A DNA stretch of 64,000 nucleotides from the NCBI GenBank assembly GCA_947476335.1, contig CANJQH010000008.1:1-64000 (forward strand), in the 5' to 3' direction. The DNA comes from Anaerolineae bacterium (GTDB lineage: Bacteria > Chloroflexota > Anaerolineae > J036 > Brachytrichaceae). The notes under the pieces are model-generated. The model searched no databases. It was not told where the DNA came from and saw nothing but the letters and a program-made list of their open reading frames with translations. The position numbers and the translations under genes are program-made. How positions within the stretch are numbered: position 1 is the stretch's first letter; each line of letters begins with the position of its first letter. Positions 9,701 through 18,880 of the stretch are shown piece after piece.

Positions 9701-11350
9701 ATGCGCACCCTGCGTTCGGCATTGTCCGATGAGCCGCTGGCTCGTCTGATGGCGATTGCGGATGCGTGGGATGCGACGATTACGGCCACGTCCCGCGCGG
9801 ACGTGGCCGTTGCACTTTCCGTGCACATGCTGCAGCCCGATGCGGTGAGCGGTGCCGTTGATGCGCTGCCGGATGCGGCGCGCGAGGCATTACAGGCGAT
9901 TGCGCGCGCCGGCGGCCGCATGCCGGCGGCGACGGCTGAGCGCCGCTTCGGTGTAATTCGCCCGATGGGCCCTGGCCGCCTGGAGCGCGAACGACCATGG
10001 ATTTCACCGACCGGGCCGGCTGAAGTGTTGTGGTACCGCGGCTTCGTTTTTCGCGCCTTCGATCGCAGCGCGCGCGAGCCGGTTGAGGCGCTGTTCATCC
10101 CCACTGATCTGGCGGCGCTGCTTGGGCCGAACGAACCGGCGCCCGCGGCCGTGCCTGCGTCGGCAATACTGCGGCCCGATGACGATAAAGCTTCCAGCCC
10201 CTTGCTCGACGATGTGACTACGCTGCTGTGCCATGTACAGAACAGCGAGGTGCGCGTGCGTGCCGATGGGAGTTGGAATCCGGCTGCGCGCCGCGCTGTG
10301 GCGCGCATGCTGCGCGACGCCGACGGCGTCGAAGATGCACATCCCGACAAGCGCTTTGCACTGCTCGTACATTTGTTAAATACGCTGGGCTGGGTGCGCG
10401 TACAGGACGACCGTCTGCGCATCGTGGCGCAGCCGGTGACGCAGTGGCTGCAGCGGCCTGCGTCTGAGCGGCGCGCAGCGCTGGCGCTCGCGTGGCTGAA
10501 CGATTCTGAGTGGAACGATCTCGCACATGTGCCCGGCCTGGCGCTTGATATGACGCACGCGTGGCAGAACGAACCGCAGCGCGAGCGCGCGGCGATCGTG
10601 CGCATGTTCGGCGAATGGTGTGCGCAGCGCGGCCAGTCCGTTGCGCATGATTCGTACGATGGCGACATCGACGCATTCGTCGCCTATGTGCGCGAGGCGA
10701 ATCCCGATTTCGCGCGGATCGACGGCCGCTACGACGCGTGGCACGTGCGAGATGAAGGTACGGATGAATATTTGCACGGCTTCGAAAATTGGCGACGCGT
10801 CGAGGGCGCGCTGATCCGCAGCGTGCTGCGCGGGCCGCTGACGTGGCTGGAGGACGGCCGCATGCCGGCGCCGCCGCGCATGCCGGCGGATGCGGCGCCC
10901 TTCGTCGTCGGTGCGGATGCGACCATCACTGTGGCGGCGGCGCGCGCGTTTGAGCGTTTTCAGGCGGCGCGCGTGGCGGACTGGGACGAGACGCGGCCGG
11001 GTGCGTTTGTGTATCGGCTGACTCCGCATTCGCTGCGGCGTGCGCAGGAGCAGGGCATTCGGCCGGCGCGCGTCTTGGAGTTCCTCGCGCAGAAAAATGC
11101 TGCGCCGCTTCCCGTGTCGGTGGTGCGCGCGGTCGAGCGCTGGGCCGATGGCGGCGCCGATGCGCTGCTTGAGGCGGTCGTTGTGCTGCGCACGCGTGAT
11201 GCGGCTTCGCTCGATGCGCTGCTGCGGCTGGATGTGCTGCGCCGCGCTGGCGCCGAACGTCTGTCGCCGACCGTGGCGCTGCTGCGGCCGCGTGAGCTGC
11301 GCGCTGTGCGCGCGGCGATCGCGGGAACGGGGCTGCTGGTGGAAGAGTGA
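9701..11350 (+). CDS. Helicase_C_3-domain protein (XPB-associated type), stand-alone
   Basis: A 549-residue cytoplasmic protein with a long Arg/Ala-rich helical N-terminal region and a C-terminal Helicase_C_3-like segment at about residues 405-500 (ADATITVAAARAFERFQAA, then YRLTPHSLRRAQEQGI). The same layout recurs in the two proteins downstream of the XPB helicase at 33-39 kb, so it is a third paralogue without its own helicase. It has no Walker motif. The ATG at 9701 was preferred to a TTG at 9683. No clear ribosome site is visible. It is flanked by repeat A2 and repeat B1. A role in DNA repair or transcription-linked DNA handling is inferred only from the family's XPB association. Confidence 0.65.
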   Translation: MRTLRSALSDEPLARLMAIADAWDATITATSRADVAVALSVHMLQPDAVSGAVDALPDAAREALQAIARAGGRMPAATAERRFGVIRPMGPGRLERERPWISPTGPAEVLWYRGFVFRAFDRSAREPVEALFIPTDLAALLGPNEPAPAAVPASAILRPDDDKASSPLLDDVTTLLCHVQNSEVRVRADGSWNPAARRAVARMLRDADGVEDAHPDKRFALLVHLLNTLGWVRVQDDRLRIVAQPVTQWLQRPASERRAALALAWLNDSEWNDLAHVPGLALDMTHAWQNEPQRERAAIVRMFGEWCAQRGQSVAHDSYDGDIDAFVAYVREANPDFARIDGRYDAWHVRDEGTDEYLHGFENWRRVEGALIRSVLRGPLTWLEDGRMPAPPRMPADAAPFVVGADATITVAAARAFERFQAARVADWDETRPGAFVYRLTPHSLRRAQEQGIRPARVLEFLAQKNAAPLPVSVVRAVERWADGGADALLEAVVVLRTRDAASLDALLRLDVLRRAGAERLSPTVALLRPRELRAVRAAIAGTGLLVEE

Positions 11351-11435
11351 AGAGATTTTGGATTTTAGATTTCAGATTTTTACGTTCCGGGGCCCGTACT
11401 CGGTCTACAATCTACGACTTCAAATCTAAAATCTG

Positions 11436-11547
11436 GTAACTACTCAGGCCAGCTATTTTTCCAACGCGAAACACGCTATTCCTTCCCCCTTCGGGGGAAG
11501 GAATAGCGTGTTTCGCGGGAAATACTGATTTGGGCCTGAGTAGTTAC
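11436..11547. mobile_element. family B palindromic MITE, copy B1
   Basis: A 112-bp copy with terminal repeats GTAACTACTCAGGCC and the complement, and a central CTTCCCCCTTCGGGGGAAGG hairpin. The 8-bp direct repeat AAAATCTG sits at 11428-11435 and 11548-11555, a perfect target duplication. GTAA ends with 8-bp duplications are features of the IS66 family. Confidence 0.9.
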
Positions 11548-11576
11548 AAAATCTGAAATCTGAAATCTGCAACTAA

Positions 11577-13055
11577 ATGACGCTTCTAGAACATTACGCG
11601 CTCGGCCAGCCTGGCCGATTCTTCGACGAAATGTTTGCCGCCGCTGCCGACGGCGAAGCGCGCCCTGAAGCGCGACCTCACTACCGCGAGCTTGCAGAGC
11701 AACTGCAGGCGCTTTCTGCTTCTGCGTTCGAGGAGCGCCGCAAGGCGGCCGACCAGGTTTTCCTCACGCAGGGCATCACCTTTACGGTGTACAGCGAACG
11801 CGACAACATCGAGCGGATTTTCCCGTTCGACCTCGTGCCGCGCGTGATTCCAAACGCTGAATGGCGGCGCCTCGAGCGCGGCCTGCAGCAGCGCGTCGTG
11901 GCGTTGAATTTATTTCTGCACGATGTGTATCACGGGCAGCGCATCGTGCATGATGGCGTGATCCCGGCGCATCTGGTGTATGGGGCTAAAAACTATCGTC
12001 GCGAGATGATCGGTGTGAACGTGCCCAACAACGTGTACATGCACATCGTCGGTACCGACCTGGTGCGTGACGTGCACGGCGAGTACTACGTGCTGGAGGA
12101 CAACGGCCGTTGTCCATCGGGCGTGAGCTACATGCTTGAGAATCGCCAGGCGATGAAGCGTGTGTTTTCGCGTTTGTTCGAACGCTACGGTGTGATGCCG
12201 GTTGAGCATTATCCGATCGAGCTGCACAACATGCTGCGCAGCGTGGCGCCGTGGAATATGTCGCAGGATCGCGACCCGGTGGTGGTGCTGCTGACGCCGG
12301 GCGTGTTCAACTCGGCGTACTTTGAACATTCGTTTCTGGCGCGCATGATGGGCATTGAGATTGTCGAAGGGCGCGATCTGGTGGTGCACGAAGGGCGTGT
12401 ATACACGCGCACGACGCGCGGGCTGAGGCCGGTCGATGTGATCTACCGGCGCGTGGACGACGACTTCGTCGACCCGCTGACGTTCAAGGCGGACACGATG
12501 CTGGGGGTGCCGGGGTTGTTCAACGCAGTGCGCGCTGGCACAGTGACGCTGGCCAATGCGATCGGCACGGGCGTAGCGGACGACAAAGCGACGTATGCCT
12601 TCGTGCCGGAGATGATCCGCTATTACTTGAAGGAAGAGCCGGTGCTGCCGAATGTGCCGACGTATCTGGCCTATCGCGACGACGATCGTCGGTACATTCT
12701 TGAGCATCTCGACGAGCTGGTGGTGAAGAGTGTGAACGAGAGCGGCGGCTACGGCATGCTCGTTGGCCCGCATAGCACAGTCGAACAGCGCACGAAATTC
12801 GCCGAGATGATCCGCCATGATCCACGCAACTTTATTGCGCAGCCGACGTTGTCGCTGAGCCGGCACCCGACTTTTCTGGACGGAGCGCTGGAAGGGTGCC
12901 ACATCGATCTGCGGCCGTATGCGTTGTGTTCGAGTTTGGACAAAGTGACGATTGTGCCGGGCGGGCTGACACGTGTGGCATTGCAGCGCGGCTCGCTGGT
13001 GGTGAATTCGTCGCAGGGCGGCGGATCGAAAGACACGTGGGTTCTCTACGATTAA
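11577..13055 (+). CDS. circularly permuted ATP-grasp family 2 protein (DUF404/DUF407)
   Basis: A 492-residue protein of the circularly permuted ATP-grasp type 2 family. These are predicted to ligate a carboxylate to an amine in a peptide-like product. Recognisable stretches are GITFTVY near residue 65, [41 protein letters not shown] (ATP-grasp core) and a C-terminal [20 protein letters not shown]. It is followed by an alpha-E protein and a transglutaminase-like protein, the standard three-gene cluster. The ATG follows an AAATCTG micro-repeat and lacks a ribosome site. A TACAAT box at 11406-11411 is separated from it by repeat B1. Confidence 0.9.
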   Translation: MTLLEHYALGQPGRFFDEMFAAAADGEARPEARPHYRELAEQLQALSASAFEERRKAADQVFLTQGITFTVYSERDNIERIFPFDLVPRVIPNAEWRRLERGLQQRVVALNLFLHDVYHGQRIVHDGVIPAHLVYGAKNYRREMIGVNVPNNVYMHIVGTDLVRDVHGEYYVLEDNGRCPSGVSYMLENRQAMKRVFSRLFERYGVMPVEHYPIELHNMLRSVAPWNMSQDRDPVVVLLTPGVFNSAYFEHSFLARMMGIEIVEGRDLVVHEGRVYTRTTRGLRPVDVIYRRVDDDFVDPLTFKADTMLGVPGLFNAVRAGTVTLANAIGTGVADDKATYAFVPEMIRYYLKEEPVLPNVPTYLAYRDDDRRYILEHLDELVVKSVNESGGYGMLVGPHSTVEQRTKFAEMIRHDPRNFIAQPTLSLSRHPTFLDGALEGCHIDLRPYALCSSLDKVTIVPGGLTRVALQRGSLVVNSSQGGGSKDTWVLYD

Positions 13056-13063
13056 GGTGTGAA

Positions 13064-13124
13064 GTAACGACTGGGTCCGATGAGTTTCCCATCGCGAAAC
13101 ACAGATGTTTGCCTGAGTCGTTAC
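13064..13124. mobile_element. short family B copy with perfect 8-bp duplication
   Basis: A 61-bp internally shortened B element, GTAACGACT...AGTCGTTAC, flanked by GGTGTGAA at 13056-13063 and again at 13125-13132. It fills the gap between the ATP-grasp and alpha-E genes. Confidence 0.8.
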
Positions 13125-13136
13125 GGTGTGAAAAAC

Positions 13137-14159
13137 ATGCTATCTCGAGTGGCCGATTCCCTGTATTGGATGGCACGCTACATGGAGCGAGCCGAAGACA
13201 TTACGCGCATTTTGACGGTGAACTTCAACGCGCTGCTGGATCTGCCGCCGCACGATGTCGAGCAGTCGTGGCGATCGCTGATTGAAATCACCGGTGATGC
13301 GCCGTTGTATGCGCAGCGTTTCGAGGGCTACACTGCGCGCAATACGATGACGTTCCTGCTGTGGGATGAGGGCAATCCGAATTCCGTGTTCAGCTGCATC
13401 AATCTGGCGCGCGAGAATGCGCGCACGGTGCGCGAGCAGATCAGCAGCGAAATGTGGGAGCAGATCAACCGTTTGTATTTTCATCTGCGCAACGTCAATC
13501 GTTCGGCGGTGCTGCGCGGGCCGGCGGATTTGTTTGCGACGGTGCGCGATGGTTCACATGCTTTTCAAGGGGTGACACATGCGACGATGACGCACGGCGA
13601 CGGCTACCATTTCATTCAGCTTGGCAAGCATCTGGAGCGCAGTGAGAAGACCGCGCGAATTTTGGATGTGAAGTATGCGGCGCTGGGCGGGCTGGAGGAA
13701 GGTTCTCCGGTGCAGACGATTCAGCTTTCGGCGATGCTGCGTTCGTGCAGCGCGATGGAGTCGTATCGCAAGACGGCGCAGACGCTGCAAACGACGCGCG
13801 TGGTTGAGTTCATGTTGTTGAATCGCGAATTTCCGCGCACGGTGTACTTCTGCATGAACAGCGTACTGGATGCGTTGAAGCACATTTCGGAATCGACGGA
13901 AAATTTGGCGACGCGCACGGCTGGCCGTATCGTGTCAGATTTGGCATATCTCGATTTGGCGGAAGTGCTGGGGGATGGATTGCACGAATATCTGGAGCGC
14001 ACGCTGCAGCGCATGAATGCGCTGGGCGACGACATCACACGCACGTTCTTCAGTGCACAGGTGATTCTGCCCGGCTGGCGCAGCTATATGCAGCAGGTAC
14101 AGCAGCAGCAGCAGCAGCAGACGAAGAAGAAAGGGGATAGTAGATCGCGAGGGGAGTGA
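13137..14159 (+). CDS. alpha-E domain protein (DUF403)
   Basis: A 340-residue all-helical alpha-E protein, the regular partner of the circularly permuted ATP-grasp and transglutaminase-like proteins. The N-terminus [21 protein letters not shown] is the family hallmark, followed by helices such as [20 protein letters not shown] and [19 protein letters not shown]. The chosen ATG begins this hallmark. An in-frame ATG 57 bases earlier lies inside the B element and would add its translation. The C-terminus is low complexity ([14 protein letters not shown]), encoded by a CAG run near 14100-14120. The biochemical role is unknown. Confidence 0.9.
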   Translation: MLSRVADSLYWMARYMERAEDITRILTVNFNALLDLPPHDVEQSWRSLIEITGDAPLYAQRFEGYTARNTMTFLLWDEGNPNSVFSCINLARENARTVREQISSEMWEQINRLYFHLRNVNRSAVLRGPADLFATVRDGSHAFQGVTHATMTHGDGYHFIQLGKHLERSEKTARILDVKYAALGGLEEGSPVQTIQLSAMLRSCSAMESYRKTAQTLQTTRVVEFMLLNREFPRTVYFCMNSVLDALKHISESTENLATRTAGRIVSDLAYLDLAEVLGDGLHEYLERTLQRMNALGDDITRTFFSAQVILPGWRSYMQQVQQQQQQQTKKKGDSRSRGE

Positions 14160-14164
14160 TAGTG

Positions 14165-14323
14165 GGTGCTGATTCAGGCCGGGTTATTTTCCATTGCGAA
14201 ACAGGCTGGTCTTTTCACGACAGACGAAGATCACGACAGACGAAGAGAGACAAAGAAGATCAAGAGGGAAGGCAAGCGTGTTCCGCAGGAAAGATCGAGT
14301 GAGGCTGGGATAGCTTTTTACAC
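14165..14323. repeat. degenerate family B copy with internal insertion
   Basis: The left part (GATTCAGGCC, TTATTTTCCATTGCGAAAC) and right part (GGAAGGCAAGCGTGTTCCGC) correspond to the arms of element B. The centre is replaced by GACAGACGAAGA micro-repeats. No target duplication is recognisable. It fills the gap before the transglutaminase gene. Confidence 0.55.
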
Positions 14324-14327
14324 GAAT

Positions 14328-15131
14328 ATGAAACTGAGGATCGAACATCGAACCACGTTTACGTATGACGCGCTGATCAGCGAAGCGTACACGGAAATGC
14401 GGCTGCGGCCGGCGGATGCGGGTGGGCAGATCGTGCATTCGTTCCGGCTTGTCACTGAGCCGCACGGAGAAGTGTTGCACTACATTGATCGGTATGGTGC
14501 TGACGTGCGTTACTTTGACGTGCTGGTGCCGCATCAGCGGCTGAGCGTGACAGCGGCGAGCGAAGTGAGCACGCCGGCGCAGTTCATCGAAGCGGCGGTG
14601 GCATTGTCACCGCTCGACGAGTACGACTATTTGTCATCGACGCGTTACGTGACAGCGGGCAATGCGCTGACCGAGTTTGCGGCGGTGCATGTGAAGAGCG
14701 ATGTGGTGGCGACGGCGAAGGCGCTGATGAATGCGATCTACACGCAGTTCAGGTATGAGCCTGGGGCGACGACGGTAAACACATCGGCGCTTGAGGTGCT
14801 GGATCTGCAGCGCGGCGTATGTCAGGATTTTGCGCACGTGATGATCGGGCTGTGCCGCAGTCAGGGCATTGCGGCGCGTTACGTGAGCGGTTATTTGTAC
14901 AACGCGCGCGTGGCCGAGCGCGACGATGCAGCGAGCCACGCCTGGGTGGATGTATTCGCGCCGGGGCGCGGCTGGATTTCACTTGACCCGACGCACAACT
15001 GCGCACAGGGGGAAGAATACGTACGCCTCGGCATCGGGCGTGACTATGCCGACGCGCCGCCGACGCGCGGCACGTATAAAGGTGCGGCGAAGGAAAAGCT
15101 CGAGGTCAAGGTGAATGTGCGGGGAGAGTGA
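14328..15131 (+). CDS. transglutaminase-like cysteine protease-fold protein
   Basis: A 267-residue protein with the bacterial transglutaminase N-terminal beta domain (MKLRIEHRTTFTYD) and a papain-like core. The catalytic triad is visible as Cys in RGVCQDFAHVMIGLCR, His in SHAWVDVF and Asp in ISLDPTHN. Together with the ATP-grasp and alpha-E genes it forms the known three-gene module, thought to make or cleave a peptide-like compound in the cytoplasm. The start opening the family's first beta strand was chosen. An upstream ATG at 14166 would translate through a degenerate B element. The gene ends in GTGA micro-repeats. Confidence 0.9.
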   Translation: MKLRIEHRTTFTYDALISEAYTEMRLRPADAGGQIVHSFRLVTEPHGEVLHYIDRYGADVRYFDVLVPHQRLSVTAASEVSTPAQFIEAAVALSPLDEYDYLSSTRYVTAGNALTEFAAVHVKSDVVATAKALMNAIYTQFRYEPGATTVNTSALEVLDLQRGVCQDFAHVMIGLCRSQGIAARYVSGYLYNARVAERDDAASHAWVDVFAPGRGWISLDPTHNCAQGEEYVRLGIGRDYADAPPTRGTYKGAAKEKLEVKVNVRGE

Positions 15132-15279
15132 GTGAGTGAATCGTGATGGTGATGGCGGATAGTGATGGCGGATAGTGCATCGTCGACGGTTCTCTGATCC
15201 GAAACCTCGCTATCGCAAATGCACTATCACTATCGACCGTCACTATCGACCGTCACTATCGACCATCACTTTCGACTAC
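15132..15279. repeat. GATAGTG/CACTATC inverted micro-repeats at a convergent junction
   Basis: The left side carries GGATAGTGATGGCGGATAGT words ending in GTGCAT. The right side carries ATGCAC and repeated CACTATCGACCGT words, the reverse complement. The block forms a long stem between the transglutaminase gene and the decarboxylase gene and probably ends both transcripts. The units contain TAG and TGA in several frames. Confidence 0.65.
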
Positions 15280-16551
15280 TCAGCAGATCCCCTGGAAGTC
15301 CGTGATACGGAGCATCCATTCGTCTTCGCGCAGGATTTCGGGGGTGGCGAAACCGTTAAAGGGTGAGCTGACGGAATAGATGTAGGCGCCGCTGGTCTTG
15401 AGGACGAGGCGGTCGCCCATTTTGAGTTCGACGGGTGAGCGCATTTCGAACAGCGTATCGAGCGAATCGCAGGTTGGCCCGGCGAGTCGGTAGGTGCGCA
15501 TGCCGAGCGGCCGCGATTCACGGATGAGCGGCTGTACCGACGGGCGGATGCCGTCGGGGATTTCGTAGAGGCCGCTGAAGAAGCCGCCGTCGAGGTACAG
15601 CCAGGTCTGGCCGTCGGGGCGTTCGGCGACGCCGGTGACTTGCAGGACCATATCGCCGGCATCGCCGCAGATGCCGCGGCCGGGTTCGAGGAACACGCGC
15701 TTGTAGCCGGGCACGAATTCGTCGAGTGCATCGCGGACGGCGTCCGCGACTTCATATGGCTTCGGCACCGGGTTGGTGTAGGGCGCGGGGAAGCCGCCAC
15801 CCATGTCGATCATGTCGAGTTCGATGCCGGCTTCGCGGGCCATTTTCCAGGCCGGGGCGATGGCGGCAAGTGCGTCGATCCAGGTGTCTGGCCTTGTGCA
15901 TTGCGAGCCGACGTGGAAGGCCAGGCCGACGGGTTTGAGGCCGCGGGCTTTGGCGGACTTGAGCAGCTGCACCGCGGCGCGCGGTTCGACGCCGAACTTG
16001 TGCGTGAGCGGCCAGAGTGCTCCGGTGTGCGGCGCCGTCATGCGCACGTAGACCTCGAGCGGATTCTGCGGGTCGTTGAACTGCTCGAGCTTGTCGAGCT
16101 CCGACTCACTGTCGTAGACAAAGAGGCGGATGCCATTGCGCACGGCGAATTCGATGTGCGCCGGCTGTTTGACCGGGTTGGAGAAGAAGATCCGCGAGCC
16201 GTCGATGCCCATGTCGAGCAGCGTCTGGATTTCAGCCTTCGAGGCAATTTCGAAGAGCGAGCCCGGGACGTCGGCGATGGCGGAGAGTAGCCACGGATGG
16301 GGATTGGCCTTCATGGCATAGCCCACCTGGGCGTTGCAGAAGGCGAACGCGTTTTGGATCGCGCGGAAGTTGTCGGCTGCACGCTTGGGATTCAGCAGCA
16401 GCGACGGAGTCGGCACGCGCCAGATAGGATGATCAGCAGCTGTGGCTGGATACTCTATTGGCGAGGCGAAGACTTGAGGGAACGGCAGCTTGTGGCTGCG
16501 AGACGATTGTGCGCCGAGAAACGTGCGCTGTGACTCAAAGACATCGTCCAT
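15280..16551 (-). CDS. PLP-dependent ornithine/lysine-type decarboxylase (alanine racemase fold)
   Basis: A 423-residue fold-type III enzyme related to eukaryotic ornithine decarboxylase, bacterial lysine/ornithine decarboxylases and diaminopimelate decarboxylase. The PLP lysine is in VGYAMKANPHPWLLS and the phosphate-binding glycines in DMGGGFP. EPGRGICGDAGDMV follows. The catalytic Cys of the ornithine/lysine subgroup is in AGPTCDSLDT, with KTSGAYIYS near the end. The GPTCDSLD signature favours an ornithine/lysine decarboxylase, hence polyamine synthesis, over diaminopimelate decarboxylase. Exact substrate is not decidable here. A GAGGAGG box lies about 17 bases before the ATG, rather far for a ribosome site. 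Confidence 0.85.
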   Translation of the reverse strand: MDDVFESQRTFLGAQSSRSHKLPFPQVFASPIEYPATAADHPIWRVPTPSLLLNPKRAADNFRAIQNAFAFCNAQVGYAMKANPHPWLLSAIADVPGSLFEIASKAEIQTLLDMGIDGSRIFFSNPVKQPAHIEFAVRNGIRLFVYDSESELDKLEQFNDPQNPLEVYVRMTAPHTGALWPLTHKFGVEPRAAVQLLKSAKARGLKPVGLAFHVGSQCTRPDTWIDALAAIAPAWKMAREAGIELDMIDMGGGFPAPYTNPVPKPYEVADAVRDALDEFVPGYKRVFLEPGRGICGDAGDMVLQVTGVAERPDGQTWLYLDGGFFSGLYEIPDGIRPSVQPLIRESRPLGMRTYRLAGPTCDSLDTLFEMRSPVELKMGDRLVLKTSGAYIYSVSSPFNGFATPEILREDEWMLRITDFQGIC

Positions 16552-17021
16552 TTAGTAGAAAAACTATTCCTCCTCAGCAGCCACGGCTAACCCTTGTTCT
16601 TTCAAAAGCAAAAGCAAAAGCAAAAGCAAAAGCAAAAGCGAAAGACACACGAGCGCTGTACCGCACTTGAAACCATTTGCATTTCAGCGTCGAATTTTTC
16701 GTTCGACACTTTCTGCAAAACAGGCGGAATATTACAACCTGCACCTGTGAATGCAATGGTGAGAAGCTTAAATTTTCTACATTCTTTTATGGGGTTGCGA
16801 TGGGGTTGCGATGGGGTTGCCGACGGCCGACGTGAATGTGCGGGTGGTTCGCGCAGAGGAAGCGCTCGCCGGCGTGTGGGGGGTGCTGCAGCCTGCCCGA
16901 CAATGGGCGAAATGCGTACGAGGCCTTATGGTTTCGGCAAAATTTTGGCGCGCGGCTGAGAAAAAAGGCCGAGGCCCAGGCGCGGTGCTGCTGGCTGGCT
17001 GGTCCACAGATGCGTTATTTA
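16552..17021. other. non-coding spacer with two tandem micro-repeats
   Basis: No gene is supported. The spacer contains (CAAAAG)6 at 16603-16638 followed by CGAAAG, and three copies of an 11-base unit ATGGGGTTGCG at 16789-16820. Short open frames over the repeats are low complexity. The promoter of the decarboxylase gene should lie in the first about 60 bases, read on the minus strand. Confidence 0.6.
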
Positions 17022-17127
17022 GTACCTACTCAGGCCAGCCAGTTTTCCAACGCGAAACATGCGATTCCTTCCCCCTTCGGGGGAAGGAATCGCATGTTTC
17101 GCGGGAAATACTGATTTGGGCCTGAGT
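17022..17127. mobile_element. family B palindromic MITE, copy B2 (right end clipped)
   Basis: A B element in the same orientation as B1. It starts with GTACCTACTCAGGCC, and its right terminus ends at CCTGAGT, losing the last six bases. It sits 15 bases beyond the malQ stop. No target duplication is seen, consistent with later deletion at the right edge. Confidence 0.8.
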
Positions 17128-17142
17128 TCGCATTCCCGCGTG

Positions 17143-18633
17143 CTACCGACCGTACATCCGCGTCATTTTGCCGAGTCTGGTACACAGCGCGGGGGTGAGC
17201 TGATCCCAGCGGAAGCGCCAGAACCAGTTGCCTTCGGCGCGGCCGGGAAAGTTCATGCGCGCGTCGCTGTCGAGTTCGAGCAGGTCCTGCAGCGTGAGGA
17301 TGACGGTGTTGGCGGTGGACATGAGCAGTGCGCGGAACAGGTCCCAGCAGATGTGTTCGCCGGTGGCGATGCCGAGATATTCGCGCGCCTGCTCGCGGCT
17401 GTCGTCGTCGAGATTTTTCCACCAGCCGACGGTGGTGTCGTTGTCATGCGTGCCGGCGTAGGCGACGCAGTTGGGGATATAGCTGTGTGGGAGAAAGTTG
17501 GCATCGGAGTCGGCGACGAAGCCGAAATGGAGCAGGCGCATGCCGGGGAAGTCGAATGCGTCGCGCAGCTCTTTTACCTCGTCGGTGATGATGCCGAGGT
17601 CTTCGGCGATGATGGGCAGGTTATCACCGAGGGCGGCCTCGATGGCCTCAAAGAGCGCCTTGTTGGGGCCTTTGACCCAGCGGCCATTCATGGCGGTGGG
17701 TTCGCTGGCGGGCACTTCCCAATACGATTCAAAGCCGCGGAAGTGGTCGATGCGGACGTAGTCGTAGAGTTTGAGCGCGGCCTTGGTGCGCTCGATCCAC
17801 CAGACGTAGCCCTGTTTGGCCATGACGTCCCAGCGATAGAGCGGGTTGCCCCAGCGCTGGCCGGTGGGACTGAAGTAATCCGGGGGTACGCCGGCGATGA
17901 AGGTTGGGTGGCCGCGTTCGTCGATCTGGAAGAGTTCGCGGTTGGCCCAGGCGTCGGCGCTGTCATAGGCGACGAAGATTGGGATGTCGCCGATGATTTG
18001 TACGTTCTTCTCGGCTGCGTAGGCGCGCACGGCAGTCCACTGCTGAAAAAACTGAAACTGCATGTATTTGTGCGTCTGCACCTGTTGCGCGTAATCGCGG
18101 CGGGCTTTGCTGAGTGCGGTGGGGGTGCGCCGGGCGATGTCGTCCTCCCAGGTGTGCCAGGGTGCGCCGCGGTGCGCATCCTTGAGCGCCATGAAGAGGG
18201 CGTAGTCGTCGAGCCACGACGCGTTGTCGGTGCAGAAAATTTCGAAAGCTTTCTGCTGTTCGTCGGTGGCGTAGTTGGTGAAGCGCACGTAGGAATGGCG
18301 CAGCACGGCGAGTTTGAATTCGATCACTTCGCCGAAGAGCACGCGATCGTCGGGGAACGAACGAGTGTGAGTGAGCTCATCCGCCTGCAACGCGTCGTCG
18401 CGCACGAGCTGCTCGAGGTCGATCAGCAGCGGGTTGCCGGCGAAGGCGCTGAAGCACTGGTAGGGCGAATCGCCGTAGCCGGTGGGGCCGAGGGGGAGCA
18501 CCTGCCAGAGTTTCTGGCCGGCTTCCGCGAGGAAATCGACGAAGCGACGCGCGTTATCTCCGAGGTCGCCGATGCCATATTTGCCTGGAAGCGAAGTGGG
18601 GTGGAGGAGGATGCCGCTGGCGCGTTTTAACAT
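17143..18633 (-). CDS. malQ: 4-alpha-glucanotransferase (amylomaltase, GH77)
   Basis: Transfers alpha-1,4-glucan segments in maltodextrin or glycogen metabolism. The 496-residue protein begins with SGILLHPTSLPGKYGIGDLG and continues with LPLGPTGYGDSPYQCFSAFAGNP, both hallmarks of GH77. Catalytic elements include the nucleophile region YVRIDHFRGFE, the acid/base region IIAEDLGIITDEV, and GTHDNDTTVGWW. Length matches the bacterial family. It stands alone, with no glycogen genes adjacent. Repeats B2 and B3 lie just outside both ends in opposite orientations. Confidence 0.96.
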   Translation of the reverse strand: MLKRASGILLHPTSLPGKYGIGDLGDNARRFVDFLAEAGQKLWQVLPLGPTGYGDSPYQCFSAFAGNPLLIDLEQLVRDDALQADELTHTRSFPDDRVLFGEVIEFKLAVLRHSYVRFTNYATDEQQKAFEIFCTDNASWLDDYALFMALKDAHRGAPWHTWEDDIARRTPTALSKARRDYAQQVQTHKYMQFQFFQQWTAVRAYAAEKNVQIIGDIPIFVAYDSADAWANRELFQIDERGHPTFIAGVPPDYFSPTGQRWGNPLYRWDVMAKQGYVWWIERTKAALKLYDYVRIDHFRGFESYWEVPASEPTAMNGRWVKGPNKALFEAIEAALGDNLPIIAEDLGIITDEVKELRDAFDFPGMRLLHFGFVADSDANFLPHSYIPNCVAYAGTHDNDTTVGWWKNLDDDSREQAREYLGIATGEHICWDLFRALLMSTANTVILTLQDLLELDSDARMNFPGRAEGNWFWRFRWDQLTPALCTRLGKMTRMYGR

Positions 18634-18668
18634 GGTATTTTTTAAGACAATAGAGATTTAGAGATTAG

Positions 18669-18780
18669 GTAACTACTCAGGCCCAAATCAGTATTTCCCG
18701 CGAAACACACTATTCTCTCCCCCTTCGGGGGAGAGAATAGTGTGTTTCGCGTTGGAAAAATGGCTGGCCTGAGTAGTTAC
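18669..18780. mobile_element. family B palindromic MITE, copy B3
   Basis: A full 112-bp copy in inverted orientation relative to B1 and B2 (arms start GTAACTACTCAGGCCCAAAT). A perfect 8-bp target duplication GAGATTAG lies at 18661-18668 and 18781-18788. It is upstream of malQ, within 40 bases of its start. Confidence 0.92.
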
Positions 18781-18788
18781 GAGATTAG

Positions 18789-18880
18789 TGATAGTCGATA
18801 GTCGATAGTCGATAGTGATTGCGAAAATCGGTTTCGTAGAAGTTGATCCACCGTCACTACTTACTACTCACCGTCACTAC
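18789..18880. repeat. GATAGTC micro-repeats downstream of lon
   Basis: TGATAGTCGATAGTCGATAG words are followed by CCGTCACTACT words that pair with them imperfectly. The block lies between B3 and the lon stop and probably acts as the lon terminator. Confidence 0.5.

Noticed and set aside
11436-11547. element B as a simple intrinsic terminator
   Set aside because: It can act as one, but 8-bp direct duplications at most copies and decayed variants show it is an inserted element.
15280-16551. diaminopimelate decarboxylase (lysA)
   Set aside because: The GPTCDSLD cysteine motif is characteristic of the ornithine/lysine decarboxylase branch, so a lysA symbol was not assigned.
16603-16644. possible CRISPR or regulatory array at (CAAAAG)n
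   Set aside because: It is an uninterrupted hexamer microsatellite without spacers; no cas genes are present in the window.
17059-18630. long open frame opposite malQ
   Set aside because: It mirrors the codon bias of malQ on the other strand, has no domain, and malQ matches its family from end to end. Similar long frames opposite lon (20006-21457), the enolase-superfamily gene (42571-43968) and the acyl-ligase gene (54446-56569) were rejected for the same reason.
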